Source of the DNA: Ostreococcus lucimarinus CCE9901
Taxonomy: Eukaryota; Chlorophyta; Mamiellophyceae; Mamiellales; Bathycoccaceae
NCBI RefSeq assembly: GCF_000092065.1
Contig: NC_009357.1
Location: 372,001-436,000, forward strand
Length of the DNA stretch: 64,000 nt
Direction of reading: 5' to 3'
In this document: positions 58,107-64,000 of the stretch, piece after piece
How positions within the stretch are numbered: the first letter of the stretch is position 1
Layout: every line of letters begins with the position of its first letter
Made by a program: the position numbers and the translations under genes
The notes under the pieces: model-generated
What the model saw: the letters and a program-made list of their open reading frames with translations, nothing else
What the model was told of the DNA's origin: nothing
The model's database searches: none

Positions 58107-60059
58107 CTATGGGTCGCCGACGATCTTTTGCCGTTTCGCCGGCGTCGTCGACGTCGAACGTTTTTGCCGCGTTTTCTGCCATCGCAGCCGTTGTCGTTGG
58201 TAAGTCAAGTTCTCGATGACTTCGCTCGACAGTCCGTAATCGTCGTCTTCCGCGTCTTCCGCGACGTGTCGCGGCGCCGTTTCTAATCTCTTTTCTTTTT
58301 TCCTCCTGATCCTTGTTTCAGCGGCACGCTTGGCCGGGTCCAACATGCGTCCGTACAAATCTCTTCGGCCCTTCGCGGTATCTCTGATTTGCGCGCTGAA
58401 CGCTTTGTATTCCTTACTCGCGGACTCTTTACTTTCAATGTAATCGAGGCGTGCCTCGACTTGACGATAACGAGCCTCGGTGGGCTTTCCCGGATAGAGC
58501 ACAACCATGATAATGTAATGCACGCGCAACCATACGATTTCTTCTTTTGAAGGACGTCTAATTTCTCCAACCTTCAACGGTGCTTTTTCATCCTTCTTTT
58601 TGAAAAGGGTATCCGGCCACCATTGTCGTTCGTCGTCGAAAACGTGCTGAATCGTCGCCTCATCAACCGGGTTGCATGCAAACATCTCAGCCGCCTTGTC
58701 CACTTCCAAATCGTCGTCTTCTATACCCGTGAGTTCGCTGCGAATATCGCTGATGTCAGTATGCGTGATACCCAAGCCTTTGATACCAGTCAACATCGTC
58801 GCCAGCATGACCCAGGCGCGTTTATTCGTTGGTTGTACCTCGACGCACGTCGCGATCGACTCGAGCATAATTCGTCTCATCTGCTCAACGTTTGCTTTTT
58901 CTTTTTCTCCAGCTAGTAGCTTCCACAGCATCATCAACGATGTGTTCGACGTCGGATCGATTCGCAGCACAGCCTTGCACGCGTTGGTTACTTCTAGTCG
59001 AAAGGCGTCCGAGTCCAAAGTTGAGCCTTTCGGATGTCGCGTCTGCATGGCGTTCATCAAGAGTTCCGCGTACGCTGCGTTTACGTCCGCATCGTTGGGG
59101 TTCTTCATCAAGCACTTTGTCAGTACTTCTCTCGTTCTCAGAAAGCTGCCTTGAAAAGCTTCAACCTGCGCCAACGCCACCGCGCACGCGGCATCGCCTT
59201 CATCTAAACGAATCGCCTCTTGCAACGCCGCCTTGGCCTCACCGCCTAATTTCACCGCCTCGACGTCATCCACGGGTTTGTGATGTTTACTCCCCGGCCG
59301 CCACACGAGTGGTAGCACCCTATCTCCATCGTCCGATAACCCTGAAAACCTAATCGCGCGCATCCTTCGCACCCAACGTAAATGCCGCAGCAGCGCCGTC
59401 GTCTTCGCCAACGGGAATTTCGTATCGTCTCGCACGGGATTTTTCGGCGATTTTTTCCGTCGCTCTCGGAGCACGGCAATCGCGCCTTCGATATCATCAT
59501 CGTCAACTAAAAGTCTCGCCGCGCGTTCCATCGTATCCGCGTCGCTCCGCGCGCTTCCCACCGCGCTCAGCGTCTTGACGCGCTCCCGCACGCGCGCTTC
59601 GTCCATCCTCGTCGACGCCGCGACGCGATACTCGCTCGATCCCGCCATCGCTTCCTCGCTGATCAGCGTCTCCAGCGCGCAGTACAGCACCTCACGATCG
59701 ATCCAAGACCGCTTATCCGAAACGCCAGCCGCTCCTCGCGCTCGGTCTCGCGTCTCCGCCTCGCGCGCGCCGGCGCCGCTCAGCGTCCCCATCGTCGCCC
59801 TGAGCATAGTCACCGCGCACAGCGCCGCCCGCGCGCGGTCGCCTCTTCCGCACGCATCGCGAAGCAACGCAATGAGGCTTCGCGCGACGTTCGACGCGCT
59901 TCCGCACCGCGACACGAGCGTCGACGCGCATAACTCGGTGGATTCCTGACGAACCGCGCGCAGGCGCCGACGCAAATCGCTGCGAGCGTCGTCGAAGCTC
60001 GCGAACGCGCGCACGGCGACGGGAAACGTGCGCTCGTGTTCGTGGTGTCGAGCGAACAT
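58107..60059 (-). CDS. Helical TPR-like protein, possibly TAF1A-like
   Basis: A 650-aa helical protein. Central repeats of 30-40 residues resemble TPR/HAT units (VKLGGEAKAALQEAIRLDEGDAACAVALAQVEAFQGSFLRTREVLTKCLMKNPNDADVNAAYAELL). The C-terminus is basic with a possible nuclear localisation signal (RIRRKKEKRL and KRQKIVGD). Weak resemblance to TAF1A, an RNA polymerase I initiation factor (SL1 subunit), comes from the KNPNDADVNAAYAELLMN stretch and the layout. I cannot confirm it. The N-terminal 100 residues are Arg/Ala/Ser-rich. Hypothetical but real: codon-like structure and no stop in 650 codons. Confidence 0.7.
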   Translation of the reverse strand: MFARHHEHERTFPVAVRAFASFDDARSDLRRRLRAVRQESTELCASTLVSRCGSASNVARSLIALLRDACGRGDRARAALCAVTMLRATMGTLSGAGAREAETRDRARGAAGVSDKRSWIDREVLYCALETLISEEAMAGSSEYRVAASTRMDEARVRERVKTLSAVGSARSDADTMERAARLLVDDDDIEGAIAVLRERRKKSPKNPVRDDTKFPLAKTTALLRHLRWVRRMRAIRFSGLSDDGDRVLPLVWRPGSKHHKPVDDVEAVKLGGEAKAALQEAIRLDEGDAACAVALAQVEAFQGSFLRTREVLTKCLMKNPNDADVNAAYAELLMNAMQTRHPKGSTLDSDAFRLEVTNACKAVLRIDPTSNTSLMMLWKLLAGEKEKANVEQMRRIMLESIATCVEVQPTNKRAWVMLATMLTGIKGLGITHTDISDIRSELTGIEDDDLEVDKAAEMFACNPVDEATIQHVFDDERQWWPDTLFKKKDEKAPLKVGEIRRPSKEEIVWLRVHYIIMVVLYPGKPTEARYRQVEARLDYIESKESASKEYKAFSAQIRDTAKGRRDLYGRMLDPAKRAAETRIRRKKEKRLETAPRHVAEDAEDDDYGLSSEVIENLTYQRQRLRWQKTRQKRSTSTTPAKRQKIVGDP

Positions 60060-60168
60060 GGTCGAGAGGTCAGGGCGGTGGGCGAACGCGCATCGCGCGC
60101 GAGTGGCGGTTTGAGGCGACGCGCGCGCAGTCTAACAGTCTAAAATGAAATTACACGAAGAAGGGCGA

Positions 60169-61176
60169 TCAGTCGTCGCCGTCGCGAAATAAGTCGTCCA
60201 ATTCGCCCCCGCGCAGTTGGTTCATGTGTTTGTGAGCCTTGCGCGCTTGCTTCTTTTGAACTTTTTGTTGGTACTTGGTGACGTCGCGCTTTTTGGATTC
60301 GGCGCGCTGGGCGTTCGGGGAGACAAAGGTTTCGTCCTCGAATAATACCGCGCCGCCGAACGCGCCAGCGAAGATTTTGATCGGGTGCAAGCACAACCGA
60401 GGACCCGTCTCGGAGAGGGTCAAGCCTTGGGTTTTCACCTCCTTCCCCGCGGGATGGACGACTTGATAATTCCGAAACCACACGCGATTGTCCTCCCAGT
60501 AAAAGCACATTTGATGATCGTAGAACGGCTTAGATTTGAAGTGTCGGTACGGCGTCGCGAAGGTTTGAATCAACGCTTCCTTTATCAACCGTCTGTGCGC
60601 CGTCTCATCGAACGCCGGCGCGAAGTGCAACGACGGTCGACTAAACTTCAAGTGATTCCCCGTCATCTTCAGCTCCGCCATCGTGTGCACGTTTTCCACG
60701 TGAAATTTAATCGAAGGCCCGCTCGGCGTCTTCGCCAGCCACATGTAACAATCTTGTTTCTTCCTGCACTCAAAAAACATCGCGCTCGAGCATCCTCGCA
60801 GATCCGCCGCCTCCACGACGACGTTTCTCTCGTTCTTCGTGTCCAACTTCGCGTCCTTCTTCGCGTTCGGCACGAGCGTCAGCAGGTCCAGCATCAGGTG
60901 TCTGTACCTCGACGTCGCCCCTCGGCTCGTCAGCACGAGCGTCTTTTCGTTTTTATTCACCAGGCTCGCGTCGACGCTCTTCGCCTTTCCCTCCGGGACG
61001 TAGCCCGTGCCCGGGACGACGCTCGCGCGTCGTCGCTTCGCGTGCGCGTCGTTCACGGTTTCGTCCTCGCTGTCGCTCGCGACGTCGCCGAGCGCGCTCG
61101 CGGGGCGCGCGCGGAGCTCGGCGAGGGCGTCTTCGTCCGCGCGCGCGCGCTCTTGGCGCTTCTTCTTGTTCTTCAT
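60169..61176 (-). CDS. BRX1: Ribosome biogenesis protein BRX1 (Brix domain)
   Basis: A 335-aa nucleolar 60S assembly factor. The Brix domain covers about 75-275: EKTLVLTSRGATSRYRHLMLDLLTLVPNAKKDAKLD, then NVVVEAADLRGCSSAMFFECRKKQDCYMWLAKTPSGPSIKFHVENVHTM, PSLHFAPAFDE, RNYQVV and GPRLCLHPIKIFAGAFGGAVLFEDETFVSP. The last segment (GPR-x-x-L-x-x-x-x-I-x-x-G-x-x-G-G) is the sigma-70-like motif of the superfamily. N-terminus Lys-rich (MKNKKKRQERAR), acidic patch SDSEDE. The start at 61176 is preferred; a longer ATG adds Arg-rich residues overlapping the upstream promoter. Confidence 0.94.
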   Translation of the reverse strand: MKNKKKRQERARADEDALAELRARPASALGDVASDSEDETVNDAHAKRRRASVVPGTGYVPEGKAKSVDASLVNKNEKTLVLTSRGATSRYRHLMLDLLTLVPNAKKDAKLDTKNERNVVVEAADLRGCSSAMFFECRKKQDCYMWLAKTPSGPSIKFHVENVHTMAELKMTGNHLKFSRPSLHFAPAFDETAHRRLIKEALIQTFATPYRHFKSKPFYDHQMCFYWEDNRVWFRNYQVVHPAGKEVKTQGLTLSETGPRLCLHPIKIFAGAFGGAVLFEDETFVSPNAQRAESKKRDVTKYQQKVQKKQARKAHKHMNQLRGGELDDLFRDGDD

Positions 61177-61307
61177 CGCGCGCGCGTCGTGCGAGCGACC
61201 GCGGGCGGCGGCGTGTGCGAACGAGGCGCGGCGGCGGCGGCGGCGGACCACCGGGACGGCGCTGGGGGACATTTCGCGAGCGGGACGGAGGCGAGGGAGA
61301 TTTTGGA

Positions 61308-62894
61308 TTACAGCTCCGCGGACGGCGATGCGAGGTCGAAAGGGGGAGAAGACGGCCGCGTTGACGCGTTGGAATCGCGCGCGGCGTCGTCGACGGTGGC
61401 GTGGGATCGATCGGCGTCGGCGGGGAGGAGGGAGAAGTCGGCGGCGCGCGAACGCCGAGACGCCGACGAAAGGAGCGGCGGCGCGGAGACGCACGGGATG
61501 ATGATCTTGCACGCGGCGACGAGCACGAGGAAGGCGGTGAGAGGTGACCACGAACGATCGGTTGGAATGACGGCGCCGGTGGTGTCCGTGCGCGTGGGCG
61601 CACCGATGTGTAGGGCGCGGACGACGCCGGCGGAGACGTAGGCGGAGACGAGCGCGCCGACGTCGCTGGCGAAAATCAGCGCCGCGAAACCGACGGCTTC
61701 GAGGTTTTGCGGAGCCATGATCGCGCCTAATGTGACGATTGGCATGTAACCCACGCGCAAGCCAAAAATTGCGAGCGCGTTGACGATAGATAACGCCGCC
61801 ACGGCGCCGGTTGCGGGCGGCCGCCACACGATGAAGAGTCGACAGAGACCCAGCGCCGCGTCTACGACGGCGCCGAAGACGAACATCATCCACGTGGGCG
61901 ACGAGACGAGAAGCGCACGAATCTTCGTCAACGTTCCGGCGTCGTTTTCACCCACAGAACTACCAGACGCGCTTGCGTCTCCGAACGCCCAACCGAACGC
62001 CGCCGGCGCGGCGAGCGCGCCGAGCGACGTAAAGAACGCCACCAAACCAAACTCATAATCCTTCATCCTATCGCTGAACACGGCGTACGTATACGACGCG
62101 AATGTATCCAACGCCGTCGGTGCGATGCGGTATAAAAACACCAACGCGGCGCACCGTAAAAAATCAACCTCGGCGAGCGGCGCGTACGCCTCCTTCGCTC
62201 GCGCCGTCCACGACGCGCACGACCGCGACTCCATTTCACGCTCATCTTCTCTTCCCGAATCGACATCTCGCGATATATCACTCTCATCCACGCTCACTAA
62301 CGCCACAGCGATCGCGACGAGCATCCAAATCCCGCTCGCCGCCGCCGCCGTCCGCGCGCTCGCCGCCGCCAGTCCTCCCGCGCTCGCTAAATCCCCCACC
62401 ACGCTCCCCGCCGTCCTCGCCGCCATCGCGCACGCCTGCGCCATCACCACCTCATCCCTCGACCTTCCCGCTTCCCCGCCGAACCTCTCGACGACGTATC
62501 CATCCAACGACGCGTACGCGTGCGCCGCGCCCGCGCTCGCCAGCGTCCCGAACCCGTACGTCTGCGCCGTCGTCCGCGCCGCGCTCGACCCGAGCGCGCC
62601 CGCCAGCGCGACCGCGCATCCGAGCGCGACGTGCGCCGCTCGCGTGCCCCCCCTCGCGCGCGATCGGTCGCTCACCGACGCGTACAGCGGCTTTAACGTC
62701 GCCACCGCGAACACAAAGGCGTAAAAGCGATTCGCGCCCTCGGGCGTTTCGTCCCACGCGAGCGCGCGATTCCGCACCAGCGCGAGCGGCGTCGTCGACG
62801 ACTCCACGGCGAGGGTCAGGAAAAAGTAGCACGCCAGCGCCGGGGCGTGACGCGCGAGCTCGGCGCGCGTCGGGCGCGTCATACTCTGACGCAT
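61308..62894 (-). CDS. BT1/FBT-family (folate-biopterin) transporter
   Basis: A 528-aa membrane protein with about 12 helices, of the folate-biopterin transporter family (BT1), as in plant plastid folate transporters and kinetoplastid BT1. Typical elements are a first helix near LACYFFLTLAVESSTTPLALV, FAVATLKPLYASVSDRSRARG (family pattern K-P-x-x-G/A-x-x-S-D), ALDTFASYTYAVF and FALLFASDVG-like AALIFASDVGALVSAY. The C-terminal 60 residues are Ser/Ala/Asp-rich. The chosen start (62894) is only 12 bp from the divergent UBL-ZZ start, or 24 bp if a second Met (62882) is used. Substrate: folate or pterin by family. Confidence 0.8.
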   Translation of the reverse strand: MRQSMTRPTRAELARHAPALACYFFLTLAVESSTTPLALVRNRALAWDETPEGANRFYAFVFAVATLKPLYASVSDRSRARGGTRAAHVALGCAVALAGALGSSAARTTAQTYGFGTLASAGAAHAYASLDGYVVERFGGEAGRSRDEVVMAQACAMAARTAGSVVGDLASAGGLAAASARTAAAASGIWMLVAIAVALVSVDESDISRDVDSGREDEREMESRSCASWTARAKEAYAPLAEVDFLRCAALVFLYRIAPTALDTFASYTYAVFSDRMKDYEFGLVAFFTSLGALAAPAAFGWAFGDASASGSSVGENDAGTLTKIRALLVSSPTWMMFVFGAVVDAALGLCRLFIVWRPPATGAVAALSIVNALAIFGLRVGYMPIVTLGAIMAPQNLEAVGFAALIFASDVGALVSAYVSAGVVRALHIGAPTRTDTTGAVIPTDRSWSPLTAFLVLVAACKIIIPCVSAPPLLSSASRRSRAADFSLLPADADRSHATVDDAARDSNASTRPSSPPFDLASPSAEL

Positions 62895-62906
62895 CGGCGC
62901 CGCGTC

Positions 62907-64000
62907 ATGGCGACGGCGTCCATCGACGCCCTCGGGCCGAGCGAGCGCGACAGCGTGCGCGTGAAGATACGCGTGCATCCGAGCGGCGAACACTTCGTGC
63001 GCGTGCCGAAGACGGTGCGCGAGACGACGCGAACGCGACGACGCGAAGCGAAGCGAGGGGACATCTTAAAATAACCGACGCGAGCGCGCGGCGGCGCGGT
63101 GACGATCGCGGCGGCGAGGCGGAGGCGCGAAAACGGCGCGCGGCGAGGCGTTCTCGAGGACTGACCGAGCGACGACGGCGACGATCGCAGGCGCTGATGC
63201 CGGCGGTGAAGCGAATCGTGGAGGGCGTCTCGGGCGTGCCGGCGAACGCGCAGCGGTTGCTGTGTCGAGGACGCGTGCTCGCGGACGAAGCGTCGATGGA
63301 GAGCGCGCGAGTGGAGGATGGAGACACGCTGCTGCTGGTGACGCGAGCGCCGGAGACGGAGGCGAATCCGAATTTGGCGAGGGATCCGCACGCGCCGGAA
63401 AACGCGGAAGCTCGCGGAAACGGACGAGGCGAGGGGACGATCGGGGACTTGTCGCAGATGATAACGTCGTTACTCACGGCGAATCCAGCGATGTTAGGGG
63501 CGGTAGGACCGGCGGGGGGGGCGGTGACCGTGGAGTTTAGCATCGGCGGACCGCCGATGGGGGGCGGGGGGGCGCGAGCTCCGGCGGCGGGTCAACGCCG
63601 CGAAGAGCGGGCGGCGGGCCGGGGTGGGCGTGGACAACCCACGAACGCCACGGCGACGACGGCGGTGCAGCAAAACACGCCCGAAGAGACCTTGCGTAGA
63701 TATCTGCAGAACGTTTTACGGTTGTTGCGCGGTTTACAAGTGCGCTCGACGCCGTTGTCCACGCCGGGTGATGGAAACTCGGTCGCGAGCGAGGACGCAT
63801 CTCGGACGATAGAGCAGCGTCCCATACATTTTGGCGTGCAATGCGATGCGTGTGAGGTTATTCCCGTCCGAGGGACGCGGTACAAGAGCGTGGCTCACGA
63901 CGATTACGATCTGTGCGAGCGTTGTTTCTTCGCTGGTCGAGGCGCCGCGTGCGGACCGTACGCGAAGCTCGACTTGCCGTTGCCGGCTGGTTTACCCCCA
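62907..64000 (+). CDS. UBL-ZZ protein, 3' end outside window, one intron
   Basis: Exon 1 (62907-63014) and exon 2 (63191 to the window end) flank a 176-nt intron (63015-63190; GTGCGC donor, ACTGAC block, GCAG acceptor). The phase-0 join is in frame. The first 90 residues form a ubiquitin-like domain: SVRVKIRVHPSGEHFVRVPK, then ALMPAVKRIVEGVSGVPANAQRLLCRGRVL, with QRLLCRGRVLADE matching the ubiquitin QxLIFxGKxLxDE pattern. A Gly/Pro-rich linker and a helix (TPEETLRRYLQNVLRLLRGL) follow. At about 248-285 there is a ZZ-type zinc finger, HFGVQCDACEVIPVRGTRYKSV, then DYDLCERCFF. About 306 residues are present and the frame runs off the end. The family is not recognised; the order UBL, linker, ZZ is unlike NBR1 (PB1 first). 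Confidence 0.75.

Noticed and set aside
58740-58780. Possible extra intron in the TPR-like gene (ACTGAC on the minus strand)
   Set aside because: No GTRCG donor nearby and the codons read as normal helical protein (THTDISDIRSEL).

Overview
The window looks like nuclear DNA of a very compact green picoalga of the Mamiellophyceae, most like Ostreococcus. About 49 protein genes sit in 64 kb (roughly 1.3 kb per gene), on both strands, with gaps often under 150 bp and sometimes 12-60 bp. Base composition is GC- and CpG-rich. Many proteins carry Arg/Ala/Ser-rich organelle presequences. The gene content is eukaryotic and plant-like: plastid ketol-acid reductoisomerase, a plastid-type sugar transporter, a DUF3181 protein, PPR, CAND1, NUF2 and LARP6. 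Most genes are intronless. The eight introns I could place share one signature: donor GTRCG, an ACTGAC branch-point block, then a close AG. I saw no tRNA, rRNA, CRISPR array or mobile element. The genus is an inference from style, not from a sequence match.

Layout. 1-12 kb: cyclin H C-terminus, complex I assembly factor NDUFAF3, sugar transporter, a triple alpha-crystallin-domain protein head-to-head with NFS1 over heat-shock-like elements, an Alba protein, PIG-Z, a lipid-anchored LRR protein and the helicase ROK1. 12-27 kb: an unknown spliced gene, CAND1, a TrhO-type rhodanese, a 3-RRM protein, farnesyl diphosphate synthase, NUF2, LARP6-like and a GatC/EMAPII-domain fusion. 27-38 kb: DNAAF11 (LRRC6), an acetate-transporter-family protein, Mo25, DUF3181, KARI, an RWD/DUF1115 protein, a three-exon ANAPC13 gene, a mitochondrial carrier preceded by a (CGGT)16 tract and a perfect hairpin, RraA-like and RWDD1. 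38-50 kb: an AAAP permease, NmrA-like, exosome RRP43, NUP35, a Nudix-like protein, NDUFS6, acetyl-CoA synthetase, an orphan protein and a PPR protein. 50-64 kb: a mitochondrial carrier fused to two cyclic-nucleotide-binding domains, an NDC1-like nucleoporin, TrmA, RlmH, an AP endonuclease, a TPR-like protein, BRX1, a BT1-family transporter and a UBL-ZZ protein running off the end.

Themes. Neighbours are not operons, but several pathways recur. These are mitochondrial respiration and Fe-S assembly (NDUFAF3, NDUFS6, NFS1), RNA processing and ribosome biogenesis (ROK1, BRX1, RRP43, RlmH, TrmA), ubiquitin/cell-cycle machinery (CAND1, ANAPC13, NUF2, cyclin H), nuclear pore (NUP35, NDC1-like) and organelle translation (GatC fusion). 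The most unusual items are the carrier-cNMP fusion, the GatC-EMAPII fusion, a dynein-arm assembly factor in an apparently coccoid lineage, and the triple alpha-crystallin protein.
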